The notes below the pieces were generated by a model. It saw only the letters and a program-made list of their open reading frames with translations, was not told the origin of the DNA and searched no databases. This document shows, piece after piece, positions 24,298 through 37,700 of a DNA stretch of 64,000 nt. Origin of the DNA: Rutidosis leptorrhynchoides (Eukaryota > Streptophyta > Magnoliopsida > Asterales > Asteraceae); assembly GCF_046630445.1 (NCBI RefSeq), contig NC_092338.1:223642501-223706500 (forward strand), written 5' to 3'. The position numbers and the translations under genes are program-made. Position 1 is the first letter of the stretch. Every line of letters begins with the position of its first letter.

Positions 24298-27200
24298 TGA
24301 AATGCCCCGTTCATATTAATTATAAACGTTTCATATTAATTGGTTTCTTTACGAGGTTTTGACCTCTATATGAGACGTTTTTCAAATCTTACATTCGTTT
24401 TTAAAAATAACCATAACCTTTATTATTAAATAAAGGTCTTAATGAAATAATTTAGATTGTCTATCAAAGACATTCTCCTCAAATAAATAAGTTTTTACAC
24501 AACCTATTACAATATGATCAAATATATTACAACAAATACTCCGAATGCAAGTTTAAACAATATAAACAATTATGCCGACTCCAAATCTTGACCTTGGGTT
24601 GGCATACGACAACGGAAGCGTTTTTAATATTCACCTGAGAATAAACATGCTTAAAATGTCAACAAAAATGTTGGTGAGTCATAGGTTTAATTTCTATATA
24701 ATAATCATAACATTTAATAAGCCACAAGATTTCATTTAATTAAATGCGCAGGATCATTACAACTGCAAAAATCATTCATACGATGAGTAACCTGGTAACC
24801 AACCTTAACATAGAGTGCTTAAGATATCTGGCATCATACATTCCACTATTCAAATGTATGACAAGAACCCTTCGAAGTACTAAAGCATTTCCACTATTCG
24901 AAAATGGGGGTGGTTGGTGCCCGTAGATCTACCTTTAGGATTCGCGTCAATTAGTGTTTTTCACTAATTCTTAGGTTACCAAGCATAATAATAATAAGTA
25001 CAGATATCCGGTATAACAAAACAGTCGTAGAATGTAGTTTCATGAACTTGTGCTTATTTTGTAAAATATTTATAAATTTGCATGTATTCTCATCCCAAAA
25101 TATTTTAGATAGTAAAAATGGGACTATAACTCACTTTCACAGATTACTAATTCGTCGAGAATTAGACTTGGCCACGGGTTGATTTATGAACCTATAACAA
25201 TATATACATATATTAAAATATGATCGAAATATATTCACAATATTTTCTTTATTACGTGTTGATGATTTTAGTTGTCCAGTTAGCAGTCCAATGTTAGTAG
25301 TCCATAATTTGTCGTACATGAATAACTTAATATATATCTTGAATCAATCCACAACCCAGTGTATACATATCTCAGTATTGATCACAACTCAAACTATATA
25401 TATATATTTTGGAATCAACCTCAACCCTGTATAGCTAACTCCAACATTTGCATATAGAGTGTCTATGGTTGTTCGTAAATATATATATAGATGGGTCGAC
25501 ATGATAGGTCGAAACATTGTATACATGTCTATGGTATCTCAAGAATACATAATATACAATATAAGTTGTTTAAGTTATGGTTGGAATAGATTTCTTACAA
25601 ATTTTCACGTAGCTAAAATGAGTAGTTTTTACCAATTTTGTTTTACCCTCATTTCTTCGTTTCAAATCCGTTTTGAGTGATTTAAGTGACTATGGTTTCA
25701 TATTGAACTTAACTTTATGAAACTAAACAGAAAAATTATAGGTTTATAGTCGGAAATATAAGTTACAAGTCATTTTTGAAAGAGGTAGTCATTTCCGTCA
25801 AAAGAACCACATCTTGATGACTATTTTGAAAAACATACTTTCACTTTGAGTTTAACCATGATTTTTGGATATAGTTTCATATTCATAAGAAAAATCATTT
25901 TCCTAGAAGTATAGCTTTTAAATCAAAGTTTTTCATAGTTTTTAATTATCCAAACCAAAACAGCCCCCGGTTGTACTACGACGGCGTATATCCGGTTTTA
26001 TGGTGTTCTTCGTGTTTTCAGGTTTTAAATCATTAAGTTAGCATATCATATAGATATAGAACATGTGTTTAATTGATTTTAAAAGTTAAGTTAGAAGGAT
26101 TAACTTTGTTTGCGAACAAGTTTAAAATTAACTAAACTATGTTCTAGTGATTACAAGTTTAGCTCTTCGAATAAGATAGTTTTATATGGATGAATAGAAT
26201 TATGTTATGAACATCATTACTACCTCAAGTTTTCTGGATAAACCTACTGGAAATGAAAAAAATAGATCTAGCTTCAAAGGATCTTTGGATAGCTTGAAAG
26301 TTCTTGAAGTAGAATCATGACACGAAAACAAGTTCAAGTAAGATTTCCACTTGAAATAAGATTGTTATAGTTATAGAAATTGAATCAAAGTTTGAATATG
26401 AATATTACCTTGAATAAGAAAGATAACCTACTATAAATAACAAAGGTTTCCTAATCTTAGATGATGAGTTGGAATGGATTAGAAAGCTTTGAAGTAGTCA
26501 TGAAGACTTGATATGATTCTTGAAGTGTTCTTGAAAGATGGTTGTTTTTATGATGATTAAAGCTTGTAATTGAAACTAAAAGATGGTGAAAATGCTTGGA
26601 GATGATCAAGTATTATGTTAGGAGTATTTTGAGAGAGAAATTGGAGTGTAAGTATGAGAAAATGGAGTGAAGAAATGGTGTGCACTCATGAATACATTTT
26701 TTACATTTTATAAAGAAAAAAAGATACTTAAGTTTGTTTTCTTGCTAAATAATTCATGCAAGTTGACAAATGATGGTTCCCACATGATCCTTAATCATTT
26801 AAGGCTGCTAAGGAGCAGATTTTTATTAGTATAGATGAATAGTAAATACATCTAGAAGCTGCGTATAATACGAGTACAATACCATACATGTACGAGTAGA
26901 ATTTTTGATGAAAATGAATGAGAATGTAATTGTAAGCATTTTTGTTAACTAGAAGTACTTTGATATGTGTCTTGAAGTCTTTTAAAAGTGTATAAATACA
27001 TCATAATACATTACATGTATATATATTTAACTAAGTCTTTAAGTCATCGTTAGTCGTTACATGTAAGTGTTGTTTCGAAACCTTTAGGTTAAGGACCTTG
27101 TTAAATGTAATTAATCCCATTGTTATTATATCTAATGAGATGTTAAATTGTTATATTATCATGATAACATAGTGTGTAAATATATCTTAATACGATATAT

Positions 27201-27348
27201 AAATATTAAGATGTTATTACAACGATAATCGTTACGTATATATGTATATAGTCTTGAAGTCTTTAAGTTAGTAATCTCATTTTATGTATATAACCAATTG
27301 TTATTATATGTAATGAGATACTTAAATATCATTTCATCAAATCATATA

Positions 27349-27395
<47 letters not shown>

Positions 27396-27591
27396 ATATA
27401 TACATCATTATATAATTATTTCGAGTTATGACGTTTGTGAATCATCAGACAGACTGGGTGTTCAAACATTTGTATAAAATTCATTTCAAATAACCAAATC
27501 TTAATGAGTTTGATTTCTTAACATGTTGGAAACATTTAATTATGTAAATATTAATCTTATATATATTAGCGGAAAAATCCGGGTCGTTACA
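24298..27591 (-). repeat. 5' LTR of element 1 (3294 bp)
   Basis: On the minus strand it begins TGTAACGACCCGG and ends GGGGCATTTCA. It contains the hairpin (24660-24673), the palindrome AACGATAATCGTT (27221-27233) and a TA tract at 27354-27392 that is much shorter in the other LTR. Confidence 0.88.
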
Positions 27592-28480
27592 CTAATTGAT
27601 ACTAGGAGTACAAGGCTGGCCTCAGGCTATACTAGAGTAGTTACTACGCATGTAAACATAGTACGTATATCGAGGAGGCACAACGGTTGTAGTACTATAT
27701 ACCTCTACTATGTATGGCCATGGAAACGACCTCACTGTTGATGAGTACATTGCACCATAACGCGGTCTCAGACATTGCACTCCGTCTGAGGGATTCTTTA
27801 GTAACAGGAACTGTTTGTTTAAACCCATAAAAGATTGGAACCGTTAGGATAACTGAACGTTTACATGGAGACTACTGTCTGGCCATGATGTTCCTCTATG
27901 GTTGATTTCTTTTAAATAAGAACCTAACTAATCTTTATAAACCACTCGTTAATGAAAGCATCATAAACATATCATGTCTCTCGAATAAGGGATACCTCTA
28001 CTTAGCTTATGTTTAAGAAAGTTTGGGCCAAGTGGATAGATTAATACGCTGCCTTATCGGGTCGCTCATAATAAAAAGCCGTCTAGTGTGAACAAGTAGC
28101 TGTGTTACTCTGTCGTCGAGGGAAGAGGCGTTGCTGCTCATTCAGAATCTTCAAGCCTATCACATACATTATGCCCAGTGACATGTCAGTCCTCTGATAG
28201 GGGCGGTAGGACCAATATAACGGGTAAGGGGTTATCAACTATCTATGAGCCATCATTACAAAACTCAGCAATGTAACTAACGAAATCATAGCATGTACAT
28301 CTTTAACCTTATCTGAAATATAAATTTTACCTATCTGTATTTATTTTATCCTTTAGAAAATTAGAAAACCCAAAATAGAAACACAACTACTCCTTGTTAG
28401 TTATTTTTGTTAGGTTTTAGGTTCGATTCTGTAGACTTCCTTTAAAAATGACCCTAGGTCATACTTCCCTTACTCACCCT
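27592..28480. other. Unassigned repetitive-looking sequence
   Basis: No ORF or RNA gene is supported. It lies between element 1 and the decayed copia element. The GC-richer stretch 28500-28590 joins directly to copia integrase sequence, so part may be LTR or insertion debris. I cannot name it. Confidence 0.4.
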
Positions 28481-28589
28481 AAGGAGTGGTAGATTTAGGC
28501 CCTGACCTTATAAATTTAAAACACGGGTACGTCCCCGCTGGGAGACCTTGACCGACGGCGTGCGGCCCGACGACACTGCATACTAAAAC

Positions 28590-30597
28590 ATAACCGTCCA
28601 TTTTGGCCATATCATTGTTATATTTGGTTCCATTGTCACATTGAAAAGATTTTATATTTATACCGAATTGAGTTTTTACTAAGGTATGAAAATTAGCAAA
28701 GATAGTAAAAACTTGTGATTTATGTGAAAGTGGAAATGTCCAAAGAAAGTTTGTTTTGTCATCAAGTAGAAGCATATAATAACGATGACCACCATTTCTA
28801 ACAATTGGTTAGGTCCATAATTCACTAAGAATAATGTCAAAGGGAGCATGAGTAATATTAGACGATATATAAATTGGTAACCGCACATGTTTGCCAAAAA
28901 CTCAAGCTTGACAAACAGTATTTTTATTGCTAGGATTACAAGGAATGTAATTTTTAATGCTAAGAGAACGAAACTGAAGACGTTGGAAAGGACGCAATAT
29001 TGTGATAGAATAGTGCGGATTATATTATTAATTGCTCTTATTTCTCTTTTCGGCCTCTCTATTGACCTAGACGTTGATGCCATAAATCTGAAGACGAAAC
29101 TGAAAACGCTGAATGGGATGAGATAGCTTGCATCAAGGAAGGATGAAATGGGTAAAGATCACCGGTGCTATTGCATCGCATTATTGTCAGAAAATCCTTC
29201 ACAGTAAAACCAAACGGATCAAATTCAATAGAAATATTATTGTCAATAGAGAGACAACGAACATAGATTAAATTTTTAATTAAATGAGGGGAATAAAGAA
29301 TACTGTTCAAGTGTAAAGGACGAGTAGAGTATGAGGGAATTAGATTATGACCGTATCCTTGAATTGGCAAACCATTTCCATCTTCTATAATAATACATTT
29401 AGAGCAATATGTCGGATAATAAAACATAAATTTACCTTGGTTGTTCGGCATGTGAGATATAGCTCCTGTGTCTAAATACCAATTGTCATCGGGTGGGTTT
29501 AGGCTCATGGTGTGCATGGCTACTTCAATATCAGTAGGTTGTGACAGAACAGAAGACGCATAATTAGCAGAAGTAGCAGAATTAGCATTGGGCCTTGGGC
29601 CCAGTACGCCAGGCTGATTGCTTCTAGATTGTGGACGGGTCCATGAAGTAGTGGGAAAAGTAGGAGGCAAGGCCCAATTAGTATTGTTCCAGGCCCAATG
29701 ACCGTAACTCAATGGTCCAGATGGAGACGCACTGGAATTAAAACCCGGAGTATAACCCGAATGAAAACCGGTATTAAAGGAACCCAAATTAGCTCTTCCT
29801 CTACCTCGATTGCCAGATGAATTTCTTCCCCTGTTACCACGATAAGCACCTCGACCACGATTGTTAACAGACCGATTGGATGACTGATTAGGTTGCTGTT
29901 GAGATGACTGGCCAGTGGATGAAACAAGAGCAGTGGTGGCGGTGGAAGCAGCTTGAATGGCGAGTTTTTGGGTTTGGGATTCTTCAAGTATAAGCATAGA
30001 ACGGGCTTCATAGAAGGAAGGGAGCTTCTCACGGTGGGTGATGATGGAACGAAGACTTGCATAGCTGTCATTGAGGCCCGTAACTAGTTGCAATACTAAT
30101 CGTTCTTCTTCAATTGCAGGACCGATGTTGCCTAATTGATCTGCGAGAATCTTAAGTTCTTGATAATACTTTGAAGCATCAGGGAAATTGTCAAGATGAG
30201 TGTTTGTAAATTGATGTTGCAGGTAAACAGCACACGAATTTTTATTATCTTGAAAAATACCCTTTAATCGATCCTACGCTTGACTAGCTGTTGATTCAAT
30301 TTTGAACGCAGTACGAAGAAGATCTTGGGAAATAGTCCCATAAATCCATTGGAGAACGATAGCATCAAGTCGTTCCCAAGAAGCAGTTTGGGTTGGTGGA
30401 TTTGTTTGAGTGTTCGTTGATGATGGATCAGTAGTGGGTGGGATGATGTGATCCAAGACATCATATGCTTTGCAGTGAATCTGAAATAAGCCAGACCAGA
30501 AGGCGTATTGGCTTTTATCCATCATGAGAGTAATAGGTATGAAATTTTTAATGTTATTAACTGTGATTGCTGGGTGAATTTTTGAAGTATTAGACAT
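28590..30597 (-). pseudogene. Ty1/copia gag-protease-integrase remnant
   Basis: The gag reading starts at 30597 (MSNTSKIHPAITVNN) with a Gag core. It is stopped near 30274 by TGG to TAG and resumes. A Ser/Gly/Arg-rich linker (30000-29650) leads to the protease motif WYLDTGAISHM. The reading then ends in SSDLWHQRLGQ, the gag-pre-integrase entry, at a stop near 29059. Further stops follow before the integrase piece YYMLLLDDKTNFLWTF (about 28730-28780) and FQCDNGTKYNND. Both the first catalytic Asp region and the second are visible, but the third acidic residue is gone. Confidence 0.75.
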
Positions 30598-30680
30598 GGT
30601 GATTGGTTTTGTTTTGTGATAAAGCAGATGAAGATTGTAGGTTTAGAAGAAGAAGACGTATTGAATAGAGTAGAGAAAGG

Positions 30681-30692
30681 CTGCTGATACCA
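30681..30692 (-). promoter_or_regulatory. Primer-binding site of the decayed copia element
   Basis: Minus strand TGGTATCAGCAG abuts the LTR end CATTATCTTTCA at 30693, typical of Met-tRNA-primed copia elements. Confidence 0.65.
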
Positions 30693-30900
30693 TGAAAGAT
30701 AATGGAAAAGGCTCGATGCCCTCCATTCATTCACAGTATGCAATTTATACAAGTTGATCTCCAACTAACCTACAGATAAATATGGGAGGTATATCTCCTA
30801 TTTTGAATACAATATTTTATGTATATTTGACTTATACTAAGTCATACTATTGCTACTTGTACACTTTACTAATAATACATATACGTGACTAATAAGTACA
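30693..30900 (-). repeat. 5' LTR of the decayed copia element (far end uncertain)
   Basis: The inner end is fixed by the PBS. The outer end should read ...TACA on the plus strand; candidates are 30900 (AAGTACA) and 30852 (TTGTACA). No second LTR is present to decide. Confidence 0.5.
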
Positions 30901-30982
30901 AATGAAATCTATATTTCGAGAATGCTATGCTATTGGCCGATGTTTCCAAGAACAGTTTGCTTGTTATTACGCATCAACATAT

Positions 30983-31294
30983 TTTTTTCCTGAACAGCGG
31001 TATTAAGGTCACTGACGGGGCATTAACCACCCACCCGATCATATTCAGGAAGTCACAGGTCATGCTCACTTCATATACCCGTTAGAAGGAAACCTCAGAA
31101 TATTGCACCCAAGGAAAACCTATGAGGGAACCTTGTTAGATATGAGTAAAACCTACCATTTGCAACAAACTCCAGAGGACTCCATAACCAACTGCAATAC
31201 AAACTGCATTATGAAATCTCCAAGTGAGACTCGAACTCGAGACCTCTCGAAGACCCAAAAGGGTGGTAACCACTCAACTAAATGGAGATGGTTT
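30983..31294 (-). mobile_element. tRNA-derived SINE with target-site duplication
   Basis: The minus-strand head (31290 to 31213) has an A-box-like TAGTTGAGTGGTTA and a B-box GAGTTCGAGTCTC. A body of about 230 bp follows and ends in a short A tail (AAAAAAA at 30983-30989). Flanks are GCATCAACATAT (30971-30982) and GCATCTACATAT (31295-31306), an 11 of 12 match, the variable-length duplication of LINE-mediated insertion. A plus-strand ORF across it (31103-31315) is not a gene. Confidence 0.75.
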
Positions 31295-31306
31295 GCATCT
31301 ACATAT

Positions 31307-31446
31307 TATAACTGAAAAGATTGTTTTAGTATTGTCTTTTACAAGTTCTAGCAAAACCCTACACATGACATGTTTGCTGAGGTGTTTGACCAAAAGTCTT
31401 TAAAGCTAAATGTACTGTGTTTTGTTTTTGTTTTGGATAACGGGTA
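31307..31446. other. Host spacer between SINE and Tekay element 2
   Basis: 140 bp, no gene seen. Before element 2 inserted it was continuous with 44554 onward. Confidence 0.6.
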
Positions 31447-31451
31447 TCCAC
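31447..31451. repeat. Target-site duplication of element 2, left
   Basis: TCCAC here and at 44549-44553 directly flank the TG...CA ends of element 2. Confidence 0.93.
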
Positions 31452-34400
31452 TGAAATGTCCCGTTCTTATTGATTAAAAACATTCCATATTAATTGATTT
31501 CGTTGCGAGGTTTTGACCTCTATATGAGACGTTTTTCAAAGACTGCATTCATTTTTAAAACAAACCATAACCTTTATTTCATAAATAAAGGTTTAAAAAG
31601 CTTTACGTAGATTATCAAATAATGATAATCTAAAATATCCTGTTTACACACGACCATTACATAATGGTTTACAATACAAATATGTTACATCGAAATCAGT
31701 TTCTTGAATGCAGTTTTTACACAATATCATACAAACATGGACTCCAAATCTTGTCCTTATTTTAGTATGCAACAGCGGAAGCTCTTAATATTCACCTGAG
31801 AATAAACATGCTTTAAACGTCAACAAAAATGTTGGTGAGTTATAGGTTTAACCTATATATATCAAATCGTAACAATAGACCACAAGATTTCATATTTCAA
31901 TACACATCCCATACATAGAGATAAAAATCATTCATATGGTGAACACCTGGTAACCGACATTAACAAGATGCATATATAAGAATATCCCCATCATTCCGGG
32001 ACACCCTTCGGATATGATATAAATTTCGAAGTACTAAAGCATCCGGTACTTTGGATGGGGTTTGTTAGGCCCAATAGATCTATCTTTAGGATTCGCGTCA
32101 ATTAGGGTGTCTGTTCCCTAATTCTTAGATTACCAGACTTAATAAAAAGGGGCATATTCGATTTCGATAATTCAACCATAGAATGTAGTTTCACGTACTT
32201 GTGTCTATTTTGTAAATCATTTATAAAACCTGCATGTATTCTCATCCCAAAAATATTAGATTTTAAAAGTGGGACTATAACTCACTTTCACAGATTTTTA
32301 CTTCGTCGGGAAGTAAGACTTGGCCACTGGTTGATTCACGAACCTATAACAATATATACATATATATCAAAGTATGTTCAAAATATATTTACAACACTTT
32401 TAATATATTTTGATGTTTTAAGTTTATTAAGTCAGCTGTCCTCGTTAGTAACCTACAACTAGTTGTCCACAGTTAGATGTACAGAAATAAATCGATAAAT
32501 ATTATCTTGAATCAATCCACGACCCAGTGTATACATATCTCAGTATTGATCACAACTCAAACTATATATATTTTGGAATCAACCTCAACCCTGTATAGCT
32601 AACTCCAACATTCACATATAGAGTGTCTATGGTTGTTCCGAAATATATATAGATGTGTCGACATGATAGGTCGAAACATTGTATACGTGTCTATGGTATC
32701 TCAAGATTACATAATATACAATACAAGTTGATTAAGTTATGGTTGGAATAGATTTGTTAACAATTTTCACGTAGTTAAAATGAGAAAAATTATCCAATCT
32801 TGTTTTACCCATAACTTCTTCATTTTAAATCCGTTTTGAGTGAATCAAATTGCTATGGTTTCATATTGAACTCTATTTTATGAACCTAAACAGAAAAAGT
32901 ATAGTTTTATTGTCGGAAAAATAAGTTACAAGTCGTTTTTGTAAAGGTAGTCATTTCAGTCGAAAGAACGACGTCTAGATGACCATTTTAGAAAACATAC
33001 TTCCACTTTGAGTTTAATCATAATTTTTGGATATAGTTTCATGTTCATAATAAAAATCATTTTCTCAGAATAACAACTTTAAAATCAAAGTTTATCATAG
33101 TTTTTAATTAACTAACCCAAAACAGCCCGCGGTGTTACTACGACGGCGTAAATCCGGTTTTACGGTGTTTTTCGTGTTTCCAGGTTTTAAATCATTAAGT
33201 TAGCATATCATATAGATATATAAAATGTGTTTAGTTTATTTTAAAAGTCAAGTTAGAAGGATTAACTTTTGTTTGCGAACAAGTTTAGAATTAACCAAAC
33301 TATGTTCTAGTGATTACAAGTTTAAACCTTCGAATAAGATAGCTTTATATGTATGAATCGAATGATGTTATGAACATCATTACTACCTTAAGTTCCTTGG
33401 ATAAACCTACTGGAAAAGAGAAAAGTGGATCTAGCTTCAATGGATCCTTGGATGGCTCGAAGTTCTTGAAGCAGAATCATGGCACGAAAACAAGTTCAAG
33501 TAAGATCATCACTTGAAATAAGATTGTTATAGTTATAGAAATTGAACCAAAGTTTGAATATGATTATTACCTTGTATTAGAATGATAACCTACTATAAGA
33601 AACAAAGATTTCTTGAGGTTGGATGATCACCTTACAAGATTGGAAGTGAGCTAGCAAACTTGAAAGTATTCTTGATTTTATGAAACTAGAACTTTTGGAA
33701 TTTATGAAGAACACTTAGAACTTGAAGATAGAACTTGAGAGAGATCAATTAGATGAATAAAATTGAAGAATGAAAGTGTTTGTAGGTGTTTTTGGTCGTT
33801 GGTGTATGGATTAGATATAAAGGATATGTAATTTTGTTTTCATGTAAATAAGTCATGAATGATTACTCATATTTTTGTAATTTTATGAGATATTTCATGC
33901 TAGTTGCCAAATGATGGTTCCCACATGTGTTAGGTGACTCACATGGGCTGCTAAGAGCTGATCATTGGAGTGTATATACCAATAGTACATACATCTAAAA
34001 GCTGTGTATTGTACGAGTACGAATACGGGTGCATACGAGTAGAATTGTTGATGAAACTGAACGAGGATGTAATTGTAAGCATTTTTGTTAAGTAGAAGTA
34101 TTTTGATAAGTGTATTGAAGTCTTTCAAAAGTGTATAAATACATATTAAAACACTACATGTATATACATTTTAACTGAGTCGTTAAGTCATCGTTAGTCG
34201 TTACATGTAAGTGTTGTTTTGAAACCTTTAGGTTAACGATCTTGTTAAATGTTGTTAACCCAATGTTTATAATATCAAATGAGATTTTAAATTATTATAT
34301 TATCATGATATTATCATGTATGAATATCTCTTAATATGATATATATACATTAAATGTCTTTACAACGATAATCGTTACATATATGTCTCGTTTAAAAATC

Positions 34401-34702
34401 ATTAAGTTAGTAGTCTTGTTTTTACATATGTAGTTCATTGTTAATATACTTAATGATATGTTTACTTATCATAGTATCATGTTAACTATATATATATCCA
34501 TATATATGTCATCATATAGTTTTTACAAGTTTTAACGTTCGTGAATCACCGGTCAACTTGGGTGGTCAATTGTCTATATGAAACATATTTCAATTAATCA
34601 AATCTTAACAAGTTTGATTGCTTAACATGTTGGAAACTTTTAATCATGTAAATATCAATCTCAATTAATATATATAAACATGGAAAAGTTCGGGTCACTA
34701 CA
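31452..34702 (-). repeat. 3' LTR of element 2 (3251 bp)
   Basis: Minus strand TGTAGTGACCCGAAC ... GGGACATTTCA. Contains the hairpin 31821-31834, the palindrome AACGATAATCGTT 34364-34376 and the U3 motif near 34537-34548. Confidence 0.93.
31821..31834 (-). promoter_or_regulatory. Conserved LTR hairpin, element 2
   Basis: CAACA/TGTTG stem with four-base T loop; same in the other LTR at 41667-41680. Followed by the conserved CATGTTTATTCTCAGGTG, which contains a splice-donor-like CAG-GTGAAT. Confidence 0.62.
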
Positions 34703-34715
34703 GTACCTACCCGTT
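34703..34715 (-). promoter_or_regulatory. Polypurine tract of element 2
   Basis: Minus strand AACGGGTAGGTAC directly before TGTAGTGACCCG. It overlaps no coding sequence; gag-pol stops 23 bp upstream of it. Confidence 0.8.
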
Positions 34716-34737
34716 AAATAAATTTCGTCCCGAAATT

Positions 34738-37700
34738 TTAAGCTGTTGAAGGTGTTGACGAATCTTCTGGAAATAGATGCGGGTATTTCTTCTTCATCTG
34801 ATCTTCACGCTCCCAGGTGAACTCGGGTCCTCTACGAGCATTCCATCGAACCTTAACAATTGGTATCTTGTTTTGCTTAAGTCTTTTAACCTCACGATCC
34901 ATTATTTCGACGGGTTCTTCGATGAATTGAAGTTTTTCGTTGATTTGGATTTCATCTAACGGAATAGTGAGATCTTCTTTAGCAAAACATTTCTTTAAAT
35001 TCGAGACTTGGAAAGTGTTATGTACAGCCGCGAGTTGTTGAGGTAACTCTAGTCGGTAAACTACTGGTCCGATACGATCAATAATCTTGAATGGTCCAAT
35101 ATACCTTGGATTTAATTTCCCTCGTTTACCAAATCGAACAACGCCTTTCCAAGGTGCAACTTTAAGCATGACCATCTCTCCAATTTCAAATTCTATATCT
35201 TTTCTTTTAATGTCAGCGTAGCTCTTTTGTCGACTTTGGGCGGTTTTCAACCGTTGTTGAATTTGGATGATCTTCTCGGTAGTTTCTTGTATAATCTCCG
35301 GACCCGTAATCTGTCTATCCCCCACTTCACTCCAACAAATCGGAGACCTGCACTTTCTACCATAAAGTGCTTCAAATGGCGCCATCTCAATGCTTGAATG
35401 GTAGCTGTTGTTGTAGGAAAATTCTGCTAACGGTAGATGTCGATCCCAACTGTTTCCGAAATCAACAACACATGCTCGTAGCATGTCTTCAAGCGTTTGT
35501 ATCGTCCTTTCGCTCTGCCCATCAGTTTGTGGATGATAGGCAGTACTCATGTCTAGACGAGTTCCTAATGCTTGCTGTAATGTCTGCCAGAATCTTGAAA
35601 TAAATCTGCCATCCCTATCAGAGATAATAGAGATTGGTATTCCATGTCTGGAGATGACTTCCTTCAAATACAGTCGTGCTAACTTCTCCATCTTGTCATC
35701 TTCTCTTATTGGCAAGAAGTGTGCTGATTTGGTGAGACGGTCAACTATTACCCAAATAGTATCAAAACCACTTGCAGTCCTTGGCAATTTAGTGATGAAA
35801 TCCATGGTAATGTTTTCCCATTTCCATTCTGGGATTTCGGGTTGTTGAAGTAGACCTGATGGTTTCTGATGCTCAGCTTTGACCTTAGAACACGTCAAAC
35901 ATTCTCCTACGTATTTAGCAACATCGGCTTTCATACCCGGCCACCAAAAATGTTTCTTGAGATCCTTGTACATCTTCCCCGTTCCAGGATGTATTGAGTA
36001 TCTGGTTTTATGAGCTTCTCTAAGTACCATTTCTCTCATATCTCCAAATTTTGGTACCCAAATCCTTTCAGCCCTATACCTGGTTCCGTCTTCCCGAATA
36101 TTAAGGTGCTGCTCAGATCCTTTGGGTATTTCATACTTTAAATTTCCCTCTTTTAAAACTCCTTGTTGCGCCTCCTTTATTTGAGTAGTAAGGTTATTAT
36201 GAATCATTATATTCATAGATTTTACTCGAATGGGTTCTCTGTCCTTCCTGCTCAAGGCATCGGCTACCACATTTGCCTTCCCCGGGTGGTAACGAATCTC
36301 AAAGTCGTAATCATTCAACAATTCAATCCACCTACGCTGCCTCATATTCAGTTGTTTCTGATTAAATATGTGTTGAAGACTTTTGTGGTCGGTATATATA
36401 ATACTTTTGACCCCATATAAGTAGTGCCTCCAAGTCTTTAATGCAAAAACAACCGCGCCTAATTCCAAATCATGCGTCGTATAATTTTGTTCGTGAATCT
36501 TCAATTGTCTAGACGCATAAGCAATCACCTTCGTTCGTTGCATTAATACACAACCGAGACCTTGCTTTGATGCATCACAATAAATCACAAAATCATCATT
36601 CCCTTCAGGCAATGACAATATAGGTGCCGTAGTTAGCTTTTTCTTCAATAACTGAAACGCTTTCTCTTGTTCATCATTCCATTCAAATTTCTTCCCTTTA
36701 TGCGTTAATGCAGTCAAGGGTTTTGCTATTCTGGAAAAGTCTTGGATGAACCTTCTGTAGTAACCAGCTAGTCCTAAAAACTGGCGTATGTGTTTCGGAG
36801 TTTTCGGGGTTTCCCACTTTTCAACAGTTTCTATCTTTGCCGGATCCACCTTAATACCTTCTTTGTTCACTATGTGACCGAGGAATTGAACTTCTTCCAA
36901 CCAAAATGCACACTTTGAAAACTTAGCGTACAATTCTTCCTTCCTCAATACTTCTAACACCTTTCTCAAATGTTCACCGTGTTCTTGGTCATTCTTTGAG
37001 TAAATAAGTATGTCATCAATGAAAACAATGACAAACTTGTCAAGATATGGTCCACACACTCGGTTCATAAGGTCCATGAACACAGCTGGTGCATTAGTTA
37101 AACCAAACGGCATGACCATAAACTCGTAATGACCGTAACGTGTTTTGAAAGCAGTCTTTGGAATATCATCTTCTTTCACCCGCATTTGATGATACCCGGA
37201 ACGTAAGTCAATCTTTGAATAAACAGACAAGCCTTGTAGTTGATCAAATAAGTCATCGATTCTCGGTAGTGGGTAGCGGTTCTTGATGGTAAGTTTGTTC
37301 AACTCTCGGTAGTCGATACACAACCTGAATGTACCATCTTTCTTCTTGACAAACAAAACAGGAGCTCTCCACGGTGATGTGCTTGGTCGAATGAAACCAC
37401 GCTCTAAAAGTTCTTGTAATTGGCTTTGTAGTTCTTTCATCTCGCTGAGTGCGAGTCTGTAAGGAGCACGAGCTATTGGTGCAGCTCCTGGTACAAGATC
37501 TATTTGAAATTCAACAGATCGATGTGGCGGTAATCCCGGTAATTCTTTCGGAAATACATCAGGAAATTCTTTTGCGACGGGAATATCATTGATGCTCTTT
37601 TCTTCAGTTTGTACTTTCTCGACGTGTGCTAGAACAGCATAGCAACCTTTTCTTATTAGTTTTTGTGCCTTCAAATTACTAATAAGATGTAGCTTCGTGT

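Larger units (their letters stand above)
15351..27591 (-). mobile_element. Tekay-type Ty3/gypsy element 1, decayed
   Basis: Minus strand: 5' LTR 24298-27591, PBS, acidic ORF 23618-24091, gag-pol remnant 18515-23184, degenerate PPT, 3' LTR 15351-18463. The 3' LTR lacks its last 150 bp (the equivalent of 24298-24447), so no target duplication can be seen on the left. Protease-RT-RNase H-integrase-chromodomain order and the chromodomain tail identify the Tekay/Del chromovirus lineage. It is older than element 2 by its stops. It lacks the F-box gene. Confidence 0.88.
28481..30900 (-). mobile_element. Decayed Ty1/copia element, 5' part
   Basis: Minus strand: a short 5' LTR (from 30693 rightwards to about 30900 or 30852), an adjacent PBS, gag, protease, gag-pre-integrase and the first part of the integrase core. 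The element stops near 28590 in unrelated sequence. Reverse transcriptase, RNase H and the 3' LTR are absent. Confidence 0.75.

Noticed and set aside
31213-31290. Functional tRNA gene on the minus strand
   Set aside because: It is the head of a SINE with tail and target duplication.
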